Source of the DNA: Sphingobacteriales bacterium
Lineage (GTDB): Bacteria; Bacteroidota; Bacteroidia; Chitinophagales; Chitinophagaceae
NCBI GenBank assembly: GCA_024642285.1
Contig: JAHEBJ010000001.1
Span: forward strand, 124,001-188,000
DNA length: 64,000 nt
Direction of reading: 5' to 3'
The notes beneath the pieces are model-generated. The model was not told the DNA's origin, did not search any database, and worked only from the letters and a program-made list of their open reading frames with translations. Below are positions 21,654 through 32,553 of the stretch, piece by piece. The translations under genes were made by a program, and so were the position numbers. Position 1 is the stretch's first letter, and each line of letters opens with the position of its first letter.

Positions 21654-21700
21654 GATCCGTATGAGCAGATTGCAATTACCTTATTACTAAACTTACTTAC

Positions 21701-23761
21701 ATGAAAAAAGCTACTTACTACCTCATTTTTTTTCTTATACTGCAATTTTGTGGTTTTTCCCAGGTTTCAATTGTTACAGATTCTTCAAAAACTCTTGATG
21801 AGATCGTTATTACTGCTTTTGAACAGAATAGAATGATCGGTTGTGGTACGATAGTAAAAATTTTGAGTGATGATAATGCAGATAAATACAATAAAGTTTC
21901 CCTGGTAAATGCATTTAATACATTTGCCGGTGTACGTATGGAAGAACGCTCCCCTGGCAGCTATCGTATTAATATGAGGGGAAGTTCATTGCGGTCACCT
22001 TTTGGTGTACGAAATATAAAGACATATTGGAACGAAATTCCCATAACCGATGCAGGAGGTAATACCTATTTCAACCAGTTTGCATTTAATAATTTTTCTT
22101 CAATCGAATTAATTAAAGGACCGGCCGGCAGTTTATATGGAGCTGGTACAGGTGGCGTGCTGTTGGTGCATAGTTTTGAGAATACTTGGAAACCAGGCCT
22201 GCAGTTAGATTATGTTACAGGCAGCTATGGACTACAAAATATCCTATCAACTGTTAGATTTGGTGAGAAAAATAACCGCAGCCTTATTACCTATGCCCAC
22301 AATCAAAGTGATGGTTATCGTGATCATACTAAAAGTAAAAAAGATAACATAAGCATTGTAAAGCAGTTTACTTTATCAGATAAACAACAGATCACAAGCA
22401 GCATTTTATACAATAATTTATTTTATGAAACGCCGGGTGGGTTAAATCAAAAGGAGTTTTTAGCAGATCCAAAACAGGCCCGGCCTGCAGCCGGGGCCTT
22501 TAGGAGCGCTGAAGAGACAAAAGCTGCCATCTACCAGCAAAATTTTACAATTGGTATAAATCACCGGTATAATTTTACAGCTGACCTTAAGAATTCCACA
22601 ACGATTTATGGTGCATTTAATCAAATTAAAAATCCATCAATCCGTAATTATGAACGACGAAATGAACCCGGATTTGGCGGAAGAACATCCTTTATTTATG
22701 AAAAAAAGATAAATGAAACAAGGATTCAACTAGTTGCAGGAGCTGAATTGCAATATGGTTTTTATAATACCCAGGTGTCGGGAAATAAAAATGGTAATCC
22801 CGATACGTTGCAAACCAACGATGATATACAATACAGTAATAGTAGCTTTTTTACACAGGGAGATATCAATATCAAAACAAACTGGATACTTACGGCAGGT
22901 ATCAGTATGAACAAATCGAAGGTTGAATTTACAAGATTAAATAATTACCCGGTATTGCAACAGGGACGTACTTATAAAAGTGAGTTTTCGCCGAGGATAG
23001 CTGTACAGAAAATATTCACGAATGGGGCTGCTGTTTTTACGAGTATATCAAAAGGATTTTCTCCGCCTACAATTTCTGAGCTGCTTCCTTCAACAGGTGT
23101 GATCAGTACCAACCTGGAAGCAGAGCAGGGAACAAACTATGAACTGGGCGGAAGAGGTTCTCTCTTAAAAGGAAAATTGCGTTTGGAATTGACTGGCTTT
23201 TATTTTAAGCTCAACAATGCACTCGTTACCAGGAAAGACAGTTCGAATGCAGATTATTTTGTGAATGCAGGAAATACAAAACAAAAGGGAGTTGAAATAA
23301 GTGCAGACTATTCAACAACATTCACCAGATCTATTCTTGAATCCTTAATTGTAAAATCTGCATATACTTTGAGTGATTTTAAATATGGGGAATTTAAAAA
23401 AGGGAAAACTGATTTTTCTGGAAAAACATTACCAAGTGTTCCTGAGAATACTATTTCTGCTTCAGCAGATCTGCTATTTAAGCAGAATATTTATTTAAGC
23501 AGCACATACCTGTATGCAAGCAAGATATTTTTGGATGATTCTAACAACTTCAGTGCTGATGGTTACCATTTATTAGGCTGCAGGCTGGGCTGGAAAATAA
23601 CTGTAAAAAATAAAACGAGCTTAAATTTCTACGTAGGGGTAGATAACCTGTTAAATGAAACATATAGCCTTGGCAATGATATTAATGCGGCAGCAGGACG
23701 TTATTATAACGCTGCCCCAAAAAAGAATTATTATGCAGGGATTTCATTTCAATTTTACTAA
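21701..23761 (+). CDS. TonB-dependent outer-membrane receptor
   Basis: Plug-domain sequence RINMRGSSLRSPFGVRNIKTYWNEIPITDAGG...IELIKGPAGSLYGAGTGGVLLV; beta-barrel ending in aromatic residue. Confidence 0.93.
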   Translation: MKKATYYLIFFLILQFCGFSQVSIVTDSSKTLDEIVITAFEQNRMIGCGTIVKILSDDNADKYNKVSLVNAFNTFAGVRMEERSPGSYRINMRGSSLRSPFGVRNIKTYWNEIPITDAGGNTYFNQFAFNNFSSIELIKGPAGSLYGAGTGGVLLVHSFENTWKPGLQLDYVTGSYGLQNILSTVRFGEKNNRSLITYAHNQSDGYRDHTKSKKDNISIVKQFTLSDKQQITSSILYNNLFYETPGGLNQKEFLADPKQARPAAGAFRSAEETKAAIYQQNFTIGINHRYNFTADLKNSTTIYGAFNQIKNPSIRNYERRNEPGFGGRTSFIYEKKINETRIQLVAGAELQYGFYNTQVSGNKNGNPDTLQTNDDIQYSNSSFFTQGDINIKTNWILTAGISMNKSKVEFTRLNNYPVLQQGRTYKSEFSPRIAVQKIFTNGAAVFTSISKGFSPPTISELLPSTGVISTNLEAEQGTNYELGGRGSLLKGKLRLELTGFYFKLNNALVTRKDSSNADYFVNAGNTKQKGVEISADYSTTFTRSILESLIVKSAYTLSDFKYGEFKKGKTDFSGKTLPSVPENTISASADLLFKQNIYLSSTYLYASKIFLDDSNNFSADGYHLLGCRLGWKITVKNKTSLNFYVGVDNLLNETYSLGNDINAAAGRYYNAAPKKNYYAGISFQFY

Positions 23762-24374
23762 CAATGTAAAAGATAATTCTTGTTAAAACTTGAAGCAAAG
23801 AGTAATCAGTTACATGAATTGGTTGTTTACAGAATTGTTTCTGAATTTTGAAAACAACTGTTTAAACCAAGATTTTTCTGAACTAAAGAATCAGAATGGG
23901 TAAGAGGCACATACTTAATTAATATCTCTGCTTTTAATAAGTTGCTCTTAGCATTTGTTGTAAATGTTATATTTATTATTTCTGCCAATTCTTTAGTCTT
24001 TAACTATTTTCAATATCAGAGAAATACATACAGTACCTCCCTCATCTTATCACATATATTAATTTATTTTTAGGTTACAATAGCCAGAAGTCTGAGCTAA
24101 TTAGTAGTATTATAATCTCTTATAGTTTCTAAATCAATCAATTAAACCTGATACATACAAAAAATGTAAATAATATAGCTTGCTTTGCTATGATAATTAA
24201 GTTTTATGCCTAAAGAACAATATGATTTTATACAATAATAAGTTGAAATAGTCGTTTTGTAGAAAATAAATTACACTTACGGTACACTTTTTTTACTATT
24301 GCTGATTTTGTAAGTGTTCAAATTGATGTTTTAGTATTTCCATTATATCCTGATAAAAACAGATAAAATATTTT

Positions 24375-27300
24375 ATGAAACTACTTTTATTCAGCAAAGC
24401 AATTTGTAAAAAAAGACTGTTACTGCTTTCAGTTTTTTTTATTTGTGCATTACAGGTCTTTGCGCAGCCTTCAAATGATGATTGTGCAAACGCAATAAAC
24501 CGTTCATCCTCAACAAACTGTAATACCAATAGTTACACAATGAATAATGCAACTGCAAGTGCAGGAATACCGGTTGGTTGTGCATCTGGAGGAACACATT
24601 ACGATGTTTGGTTTAAATTTACAGCTAATAATGCTACTCATACTGTAACAATTAGTAACCTGGGGGCCAATTTTACAAGTCCCGAATTACAAATATTCAG
24701 TGGTACTTGTGGTGCATTGACTTCTTTAGTTTGTGGTACAACCACTGTAACAGCAACTGGATTAACAAGCGGAAATGTTTATTATGTACGGGTATCAAAA
24801 GTTGGATCAAATGTAACAACGAACGGAGGATTTGATATTTGCATAACTAACCCCAACCCACCACCAGCCAATGATGAATGTACCGGAGCAACATCTCTTA
24901 CATCATCCACTTCATGTAATAATACCCAATACAGCATGCGATACTCAACTGCCAGTGCAGGTATACCTGTTGGTTGTGCATCCGGTGGTGTTCATTATGA
25001 TGTTTGGTTTCAATTTACTGCAGTCAGTACCAGCCAAACGGTTACAATTAGTAGCTTGGGATCTAACATTACTAATCCGGAACTGCAATTGTTTAGCGGT
25101 ACTTGTGGTTCTCTAACATCTTTGGTTTGCGGAACTACCACGCTGACTGGTACAGGGCTGACAATTGGAAACACATATTATGTGAGGATGTCGAATATTG
25201 GTTCTGCCCCTACAGGAGGTGGCAGTAACAGCCAGTTTAACCTTTGTCTTACCAATCAAAATCCGCCTCCTGCAAATGATAATTGCAGTGGCGCTACTTT
25301 ACTTACTTCAAATTATTCCTGTTCATCTACAACCGGAAATTTAAGATATGCTACAAGTGCAAATCCTCCAGCTGGTGCATGTGGTGGCGCAACACTTACA
25401 ACTACTTTTGATGTATGGTACAGATTCCAGGCAGTTAATGCAACACAAACAGTAACTGTTGGAAATCTTGGTGCCAATTTATCAGCAGCATCAACTTATA
25501 TGGAAGTACTAAGTGGCGCATGCGGAAGTTTAACATCGCTTGGCTGTCAAACAGTTTCAACAACAAGCGGAAGAAGAACTGTAGCTGGACTTACAGTTGG
25601 TAATTTTTATTATGTACGTGTATATGTTCTTCTTAGCCCCACGGCTTCTTCAACCAGTAATTGGAATTTTGATATTTGTGTTCAACATCCTCCGGCAAAC
25701 GATGATTGTGTAGGTGCTGTAGCATTAACCCCGGGAGTCGCATGTACTAATACTTCAGGAACGCTTGATTTGTCTACTATAAGTGTTGGATTTCCGGCAG
25801 GATGTGTCCCTGCATCATCATATGATGTGTGGTATAAATTTACTGCTGCTGCTGTTACTGAAACCATAACGTTAAATAATCTTGGTTCAAGTCTGCTAGC
25901 TGCCAACATGCGGATACAGATTTTCAGTGGTACCTGCGCTGTACTTACATCTATAGGTTGTGTCAATGCAACCACAATTACGCAGGCAGGTCTTTTAATA
26001 GGAACAACTTATTATGTGCGTATCGCATACCCTTCAAATCCATCAGGTATTGGTACTGTTGCAAATTTTAATATTTGTGTTACAAATGCAGCCAGCCCAC
26101 CTGCTAACAATCAATGTTCAGGAGCAATTTTGTTAACAAGTAGTACTGTATGTTCAAATGTATCTGCCACATTTATAAATGCTACAGCTTCTGCTGGGCT
26201 TCCTGCATGTGGTAATGCTGCGTCTCCAGATGTATGGTTTAAATTTGTTGCTCAAAGCGCTTACCCGGTTATTACACTAAGTTCTTTAGGGGCTAATTTA
26301 AGCGCAGCAAATCCAAGAATTCAATTATTTTCAGGTGTATGTGGCTCGTTAGTACAATTAACCGGAGCTTGTGTTGCATCACCGCTAAATACGGCCACTA
26401 CACCAGGGGGGCTTGGGTTAACCGTAGGAGCAACTTATTATGTAAGAATTACTACAGTAAACTTAGCTGCACCAGTAGCAGCTGGTACATACACATTTAA
26501 TATTTGTATTACTGATCCAGTTGCTGCCAGTATTGATTATGGAAAAACCTATGTGAATCTTACAGCTGGTACTACCGGGGGTACTGTTAATCCCGGCGAT
26601 GTACTTGAAATAAGGGCCATACTAGTTGTAGCCAGGCCGGGAAATGCCGGACCAATTAAGGCTATTGACAGCCTTGCTTTTTATGATACCTTAACAGCAG
26701 GCGGTGGATTTAAACTACTCAAAGACAGTATGTCTGTTAGAACAAATGAGGGTAAACTTTTCAGGCCGTCAAAAACAACGTATTTTACTGATGCTAATGA
26801 TGTGACTGATGAAGCCTGGACAACTACAGCCGGTGCAGGCACCGATACAGCTTTACAGATCAACATGGGATTGGGTGCAACTTATGCAGCAAGAGGAAAG
26901 TTAAGAACTTCATCAAAACCTTCAAATTTTGGTAGTACTTGTATAATTATGGCAACTTACCGGGTTAAAGTAAATGCCCCATATGATACTCCGATTGATT
27001 TTGGTGGAGGTGCCTTTAGATACAGGGATACAGCAACCGGTATTTTTTATACCATTAATTTCCCAAAAGATAGTTTGATGGTTTACATTAGCCCGGGTTC
27101 ATGCCCGGATGCAACATCGCCTATAAATATTGTGGGTGATGAAGTTAACGGGACATTTGGTGCTTCCCCTGGACCACTTGGTTCACCACAAAGCAGGGGT
27201 ACCTCGCCCAACACCAATTATTTATATGCTCCATTTGCTGCAAGTGCCCCCCAGGATTATTATTATAGTATTGCAAATAATACAAGCGCTAATGGCAGCG

Positions 27301-30197
27301 TGATTCAAACGGTTACCAAACCTAATGCAGCAGCACGTGTATTCGGAGTATGGGATATTACAGGTGATCATTCAGGAGCTAGTAATACAGCAAAAGGAAA
27401 TGCACCCTGTGATCCGACCAAACCAATTGATCCCATAACAAATCCATGTGGTTATATGCTTGTAATAAACTCAGCATATAAGACTGATCTGGCTTTTAAT
27501 TTCAATGTGAATGGAGTCTGTACTGAAACATTTTATGAAATTTCCGGCTGGTTTAAAAATATCTGTTATAAATGTGGTTGCGATTCTAATGGCGTTGGAA
27601 CCGGTGGTGCTGGTTTTATACCAACAGCTTCCGGGGATTCTGCAGGTGTTCGGCCTAACATTGCTATTAAAATTAACGGAATAGACTATTATTCAACAGG
27701 TGATCTGGTATACCAGGGTTTAGGTGGCACACAAACAGGTTCTGATACCTTGAACAAATGGGTAAAACGTGCTTTTGTATATAAAACAAAGCCCGGTGAA
27801 AGCAGTTTTAATATTTCCTTTAGAAATAATGCTCCCGGTGGAGGTGGTAATGACTGGGCACTTGATGATATTATGATACGAACCTGCTATCCTAATATGA
27901 TCTATTCTCCATCTTCAAGTCCAACTGTTTGTGCAGGCAGAACGCTTACACTTACTGATACAGTAAGGTCTTATTATAACGTATACATTTATTATAAATG
28001 GCAACGAAGCGTTGATGCCGGTGTTAGCTGGGTTGACCTGGCGGGAAGTTCCGGTGTTGCATCTACAGTATGGAATGGCAGCAGCTATGAATATGTAAGC
28101 ACTTACACGCTTCCACCGTCTGCTACTACACCCAATAATAACGGCGATTTATACCGCATGGTTGTAGCTACCAATGCTGCAAATCTTGCAGGAAGTTGCA
28201 GTTATTCTGATGTTACAACAGTTACCTTAACTGTGCTCAATAATTGTATTGATATTGATGATGATGATGATGGTATACCCGATTATGTGGAATTTAACAA
28301 CCCGGTTGCGTTACAGGATGCAGACAGTGATGGTATCCCCAATTGGAGTGATACAGATTATCCTGGTTTTGTTGATAATAATTTCGATGGTGTGAATGAT
28401 AATTTCGACTGGGGAGCAGATTCTGATAATAATGGAATCCCTAATTATCTTGAACCAGGTTTTCCGGGCTTTGTAGATGTAAATAACGACGGCATAAATG
28501 ATAATTCAGACAAGGATCTGGATGGCATTCCAAATCAATATGATCTTGATAGCGATAATGACGGAATACCTGATGTGGTAGAGGCGTATGGTGTTGACAC
28601 GGACGGAGATGGTAAAATTGACAATTATACCGATACAGATAATGACGGATTGTCTCAAAATGTTGATGCAAATAACACCGGTGTTAAAGGTTCAGGTAAC
28701 GGATTAGGTGCTCCTGATTTTGATGGCGATGGTATTCCTAACTATCTAGATACAGATAGTGATAACGATGGCATACCTGATGTTGTTGAAGTTGATGGGG
28801 CATATACCACAAATAATGGAAAGTTGGCGAACTTCGTTGATGCAAATAAAGATGGTTTAAGCGACAATAATTTTGCAGCAACAGCTTTATTAAAAACAGG
28901 CGCAGATATTTTACCAGTTGATGGCAGAGCAGATAATTATCCTTTTAAAAATAAAGACCAGGATTTCAGACCAAATGCCTATGATATGGATAGTGATGGT
29001 GATGGAATTGTGGATGTACTTGAAGCCGGGTTCCCTGATGTAAATCTCGATGGAAAAATTGACGGTGTTATTGGCGCTAACGGATGGGCAACTGTTATTT
29101 CTTCACAACCAAGTTTAATTCTACGATACACCGATTCAGATCCTTTTCCCGACTATCTTGACATCGATTCGGATGGTGATGGCATACCAGATAATATAGA
29201 AGGACAATCAACAGCCGGATATAAATTGCCAGGCACTTTGGATTCAGATGGTGATGGATTGGTAAATACTTATGATAATATAGTTGGTTTTGGAGGGTCG
29301 GGTATCTTCTTGTATGATCACGATGGGGATAACATACCTGACTACCGAGATTTGGATACTGATAATGATGGAATACCAGATATCATTGAAGGGAATGATT
29401 TTAACCTCAACGGAATTTTTGATGATGATGTAACTCTAACTGGTTTGGATACCGATGGCGACGGATTGGACAACCGTTTTGATTCTTTGAATTCGGTTAC
29501 TAATATCAAAGGAACATCATACAGAATGGGCACAGGTGGTACATTTACAGGTGACCCGACACCAGGTTCAAGAACAACGGTACAAAAGACTATTCCGTCA
29601 CAAACAGACCGGGACTGGCGCTATGTTGGTTCAGTTTTACCTGTTCAGTTTCTGTCATTCACCGGAATAAAACAAAAGAGCATCGTACTGCTTAACTGGA
29701 ACATAATTGCCGAAAAACCAGTTGAACGCTTTGAAGTAGAACGAAGTATTGATAACAGCAATTTCAGTAAAGTGCAAACAGTAACTCAACAGGTTTTACT
29801 AAACATAACTCAAAATTTTTCGGTAAACGATGATATCAGCAATGTTTCCAATCCTGTAATTTATTACAGATTAAAAGTAGTTGGTAAATCCGGTGAGATA
29901 AAATACAGCAACATAATAGTAGTGAGATCAGACATTGTGAATTTGGATTTTGTAATTACGCCTAATCCTACAACGAAAATGGTTTCTGTTAAATTCAATT
30001 CGTCATTTGCAACAGAAGTATTTATTTATTTGTACGACAATAATGGAAAATTATTGATGACTCAAAAACAAAAAACAGTCAGGGGGGGCAACAGCATAGT
30101 CATAACAGATTTGAATAAGTTCAATACAGGCGTATATGAGTTAAAAGTGATAACCGGAGAGGAAACCTTTGTAAAAAAATTGATGATCAGGAAATAA
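24375..30197 (+). CDS. Giant secreted multidomain protein, paralog of 13438-18228, with five N-terminal modules, thrombospondin type-3-like repeats and T9SS tail
   Basis: Signal peptide; five repeats of ND.C.GA..LT....C..T...DVWYKF...LFSGTCGSL...GLT.G.TYYVRV...FNICVT; DxDGDGIPD array; C-terminal ITPNPTTKMVSV...KKLMIRK. Confidence 0.87.
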   Translation: MKLLLFSKAICKKRLLLLSVFFICALQVFAQPSNDDCANAINRSSSTNCNTNSYTMNNATASAGIPVGCASGGTHYDVWFKFTANNATHTVTISNLGANFTSPELQIFSGTCGALTSLVCGTTTVTATGLTSGNVYYVRVSKVGSNVTTNGGFDICITNPNPPPANDECTGATSLTSSTSCNNTQYSMRYSTASAGIPVGCASGGVHYDVWFQFTAVSTSQTVTISSLGSNITNPELQLFSGTCGSLTSLVCGTTTLTGTGLTIGNTYYVRMSNIGSAPTGGGSNSQFNLCLTNQNPPPANDNCSGATLLTSNYSCSSTTGNLRYATSANPPAGACGGATLTTTFDVWYRFQAVNATQTVTVGNLGANLSAASTYMEVLSGACGSLTSLGCQTVSTTSGRRTVAGLTVGNFYYVRVYVLLSPTASSTSNWNFDICVQHPPANDDCVGAVALTPGVACTNTSGTLDLSTISVGFPAGCVPASSYDVWYKFTAAAVTETITLNNLGSSLLAANMRIQIFSGTCAVLTSIGCVNATTITQAGLLIGTTYYVRIAYPSNPSGIGTVANFNICVTNAASPPANNQCSGAILLTSSTVCSNVSATFINATASAGLPACGNAASPDVWFKFVAQSAYPVITLSSLGANLSAANPRIQLFSGVCGSLVQLTGACVASPLNTATTPGGLGLTVGATYYVRITTVNLAAPVAAGTYTFNICITDPVAASIDYGKTYVNLTAGTTGGTVNPGDVLEIRAILVVARPGNAGPIKAIDSLAFYDTLTAGGGFKLLKDSMSVRTNEGKLFRPSKTTYFTDANDVTDEAWTTTAGAGTDTALQINMGLGATYAARGKLRTSSKPSNFGSTCIIMATYRVKVNAPYDTPIDFGGGAFRYRDTATGIFYTINFPKDSLMVYISPGSCPDATSPINIVGDEVNGTFGASPGPLGSPQSRGTSPNTNYLYAPFAASAPQDYYYSIANNTSANGSVIQTVTKPNAAARVFGVWDITGDHSGASNTAKGNAPCDPTKPIDPITNPCGYMLVINSAYKTDLAFNFNVNGVCTETFYEISGWFKNICYKCGCDSNGVGTGGAGFIPTASGDSAGVRPNIAIKINGIDYYSTGDLVYQGLGGTQTGSDTLNKWVKRAFVYKTKPGESSFNISFRNNAPGGGGNDWALDDIMIRTCYPNMIYSPSSSPTVCAGRTLTLTDTVRSYYNVYIYYKWQRSVDAGVSWVDLAGSSGVASTVWNGSSYEYVSTYTLPPSATTPNNNGDLYRMVVATNAANLAGSCSYSDVTTVTLTVLNNCIDIDDDDDGIPDYVEFNNPVALQDADSDGIPNWSDTDYPGFVDNNFDGVNDNFDWGADSDNNGIPNYLEPGFPGFVDVNNDGINDNSDKDLDGIPNQYDLDSDNDGIPDVVEAYGVDTDGDGKIDNYTDTDNDGLSQNVDANNTGVKGSGNGLGAPDFDGDGIPNYLDTDSDNDGIPDVVEVDGAYTTNNGKLANFVDANKDGLSDNNFAATALLKTGADILPVDGRADNYPFKNKDQDFRPNAYDMDSDGDGIVDVLEAGFPDVNLDGKIDGVIGANGWATVISSQPSLILRYTDSDPFPDYLDIDSDGDGIPDNIEGQSTAGYKLPGTLDSDGDGLVNTYDNIVGFGGSGIFLYDHDGDNIPDYRDLDTDNDGIPDIIEGNDFNLNGIFDDDVTLTGLDTDGDGLDNRFDSLNSVTNIKGTSYRMGTGGTFTGDPTPGSRTTVQKTIPSQTDRDWRYVGSVLPVQFLSFTGIKQKSIVLLNWNIIAEKPVERFEVERSIDNSNFSKVQTVTQQVLLNITQNFSVNDDISNVSNPVIYYRLKVVGKSGEIKYSNIIVVRSDIVNLDFVITPNPTTKMVSVKFNSSFATEVFIYLYDNNGKLLMTQKQKTVRGGNSIVITDLNKFNTGVYELKVITGEETFVKKLMIRK
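24463..26520 (+). repeat. Five tandem copies of a ~115-140 aa secreted module within the giant protein
   Basis: Recurring ANDxCxGAxxLTxxxxC...GLTVGNTYYVRV...FDICIT blocks in the translation. Confidence 0.85.
28243..29621 (+). repeat. Asp-rich thrombospondin type-3-like repeat array
   Basis: Repeated D(S/T)DGDGIPD, DLDSDNDGIPDVVEA, DFDGDGIPNYLDTDSDNDGIPDVVE. Confidence 0.85.
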
Positions 30198-30269
30198 TTG
30201 GTGGTTTTCAATTTACAGGCGATGCCCCTTCTGCGAAAGGAGGGGTATTTTTATATTACTTTTGTCGGG

Positions 30270-31022
30270 ATGTATACACACAAAAAATCTTTAGGTCAGC
30301 ATTTTTTAAAAGATGAAAATGTAATTGAAAAAATAATAGCAGTATTAAAAGAAGATAGTTTTACAAACTTACTGGAAGTGGGGCCAGGCACAGGTGCACT
30401 AACAAAATTTCTGATGGACTTGCCTGCTGTAAATTTTAAAGCGGTGGAGCTCGACGAAGAAAAAGTGACTTACCTCTCAAAAAAATATCCGGCACTGAAG
30501 GAAAAAATTATCAGCCAGAGCTTTTTGGATATGGACAAGCCTTTTGATGAACCGTTTACTATCATTGGAAATTTCCCCTACAATATCTCTACCCAAATTT
30601 TATTTAAAGCACTCGAATGGAAAGATAATGTTCCCTGCATTATTGGCATGTTTCAAAAGGAAGTGGCTCAACGGGCTGCATCTAAAGAGGGAAGTAAAGT
30701 GTATGGTGTATTAAGCGTGCTGATGCAGGCTTACTACGAAATTGAGTACCTTTTTGATGTTGGTAACGAATGTTTCGACCCACCACCAAAAGTACAGAGC
30801 GGGGTTATCCGCATGAAAAGAAAAACGACTTCCTTGGAGTATAAAAGCGAAAGGGCTTTTTGGGTGTTGGTAAAAACAGCTTTTAACCAGCGCCGCAAAA
30901 CTATGCGTAATGCGGTTAAAAGTTTATTTTCGGCTGAAGTTTTACAGGATGAAATATTTTTGAGGAGAGCTGAAGCACTCAGTGTTGAGGAGTTTGCAGC
31001 GTTAACTTTTAGAATGCAGTAA
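30270..31022 (+). CDS. rsmA: 16S rRNA (adenine1518/1519-N6)-dimethyltransferase
   Basis: MYTHKKSLGQHFLKDENVIEKI; LEVGPGTGALTKFL; IGNFPYNIST; start trimmed from ORF start 30198. Confidence 0.95.
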   Translation: MYTHKKSLGQHFLKDENVIEKIIAVLKEDSFTNLLEVGPGTGALTKFLMDLPAVNFKAVELDEEKVTYLSKKYPALKEKIISQSFLDMDKPFDEPFTIIGNFPYNISTQILFKALEWKDNVPCIIGMFQKEVAQRAASKEGSKVYGVLSVLMQAYYEIEYLFDVGNECFDPPPKVQSGVIRMKRKTTSLEYKSERAFWVLVKTAFNQRRKTMRNAVKSLFSAEVLQDEIFLRRAEALSVEEFAALTFRMQ

Positions 31023-31033
31023 TTATATTACAT

Positions 31034-31543
31034 ATGGACCAGAGTTTTTTGGAATACCTTGATTTGCTTGAACTCCTGTTGTTTTTTTCGGGGTATCCTT
31101 TAATTTATTTAATTGTTAAATCAATAACAGAGACAGCATGGTCAAAAAAAGTATTCAAAACTAACATCAGTAATTTTTTACCGTTGGCTTATGCCATAAC
31201 AGGTGTTTTGTACGTTGGATTGCAAGTAAAGAATTTGTATCCCGATTTTTCCAGTGAACACATCCAGTCAGCCGTTCAACTGCCTTACTTAAAATTATGG
31301 GCCTTATTGTCTATTTTGTTTTTTATACCGGCTTTAAGCAAAAAGATTGTTATTAGTTTTTTGCACAGCCTTGTTTTCTTCTTCTTTATACTTAAAGATC
31401 TTTATTTTTACTTAACTGGCACATTGTTGTTGGAATCAGTAAAAAATGATATGAATATTTATTCCCTCAGCCTGTTAATAAATTTCTGCGCATTTGTATT
31501 TATGTTGATTACATTTCTGGGCGTTAAAAAACTGAGGGTATAA
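31034..31543 (+). CDS. Hypothetical integral membrane protein
   Basis: Several hydrophobic helices; no family recognised. Confidence 0.6.
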   Translation: MDQSFLEYLDLLELLLFFSGYPLIYLIVKSITETAWSKKVFKTNISNFLPLAYAITGVLYVGLQVKNLYPDFSSEHIQSAVQLPYLKLWALLSILFFIPALSKKIVISFLHSLVFFFFILKDLYFYLTGTLLLESVKNDMNIYSLSLLINFCAFVFMLITFLGVKKLRV

Positions 31544-31647
31544 ACTGACAGACGAGGAGGTAGGCACCGAAATATCTCTCAAATCATTCACTTTTTTTTA
31601 TTGGAAAGTACTACTGTAAAAATAGCATATGCAAAAAGCTGTTTTTA

Positions 31648-31659
31648 TGATAAAACTCA
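31648..31659. promoter_or_regulatory. Candidate Crp/Fnr-type palindrome TGA-N6-TCA
   Basis: TGATAAAACTCA within ATGATAAAACTCATGTTGAC, similar to ATGATTAAAATCATGTTAAC at 34594. Confidence 0.4.
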
Positions 31660-31749
31660 TGTTGACTATTGATTGGAGTCACTGATATTTATATATTCTG
31701 CTGATACTTTTACACCGCGATTTTAATTATTAACTAAACAATACTTTTT

Positions 31750-32535
31750 ATGAAACAGTTAAAGAATAAACTACAGCTTTTATTTGTAGTTCTGATTAGT
31801 GGCTTTGGATATATAGTGAGTTGTACTCATGATAATTCATTCCCTCCACCACAAGCTCCTTCAGGATTTGTTCCTACCAGGGGAACTAATATTCACACTC
31901 CGGGCAGTATGACCGCAGGTAATATTAATGAATGGAAATTAGATAAAGTGCATTCCAGCGCACTATGGTCAACCAGTTACGTTGCTGCATCAGGGTTACT
32001 TACTGGCCGTTTTAATCAGTTTGGTATGCATGACGTAACAACACCCAAAATGCTGAATTATGTAACCAATGGTCAGCCATTGCTGGACAGTTCATGGGCT
32101 TTTTACGAAGCAGATCCAACCAAAACCTATTTTAACGGGTATGTCCAGATCAATACTTCAAACACTGGAGAACCAGGCAGAGATGCAGGATGTAACGTTG
32201 CAGGAATGGGAACTACACCTATTGTTGCCGGAACTCAAAACCTTACAGTAACTAATTTAGCGAAAATTCAAACTACCAAGGTTGAATATGATCTGCTGAG
32301 CAATGATTACATAGTAACGCTAAATCTCACCTGGCAGGGAAAATTAGCAGCACCACTTACTACTTCAATAGTAGGCAAACTGAAGTATGTACCTAAAGCC
32401 AACGTAAATGGAACTTATGATGTATTCGGTCTTCAGTTAAAATTCCAGTTCAATTGCAGAGATTATGGTATAACTAGTACCAGTATTGCCGACAAGATTG
32501 ACATAGAATGCAATATGAACTTCCACAATAAGTAA
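31750..32535 (+). CDS. YceI-like family lipoprotein
   Basis: Lipobox-like IVSCTHD; EWKLDKVHSSALWSTSYVAASGLLTGRFNQFGMHDV resembles the YceI core. Confidence 0.7.
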   Translation: MKQLKNKLQLLFVVLISGFGYIVSCTHDNSFPPPQAPSGFVPTRGTNIHTPGSMTAGNINEWKLDKVHSSALWSTSYVAASGLLTGRFNQFGMHDVTTPKMLNYVTNGQPLLDSSWAFYEADPTKTYFNGYVQINTSNTGEPGRDAGCNVAGMGTTPIVAGTQNLTVTNLAKIQTTKVEYDLLSNDYIVTLNLTWQGKLAAPLTTSIVGKLKYVPKANVNGTYDVFGLQLKFQFNCRDYGITSTSIADKIDIECNMNFHNK

Positions 32536-32553
32536 TCAATAAAACAAAGTAAA

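Noticed and set aside
23762-24374. AT-rich 600-bp gap as a possible hidden small gene or ncRNA
   Set aside because: No convincing ORF, start signal or structured element seen by eye.
30220-30260. GC-rich CCCCTTC...GAAAGGAGGGGT hairpin as a regulatory element of rsmA
   Set aside because: Better explained as a terminator of the upstream giant gene; imperfect stem, not scored as separate feature.
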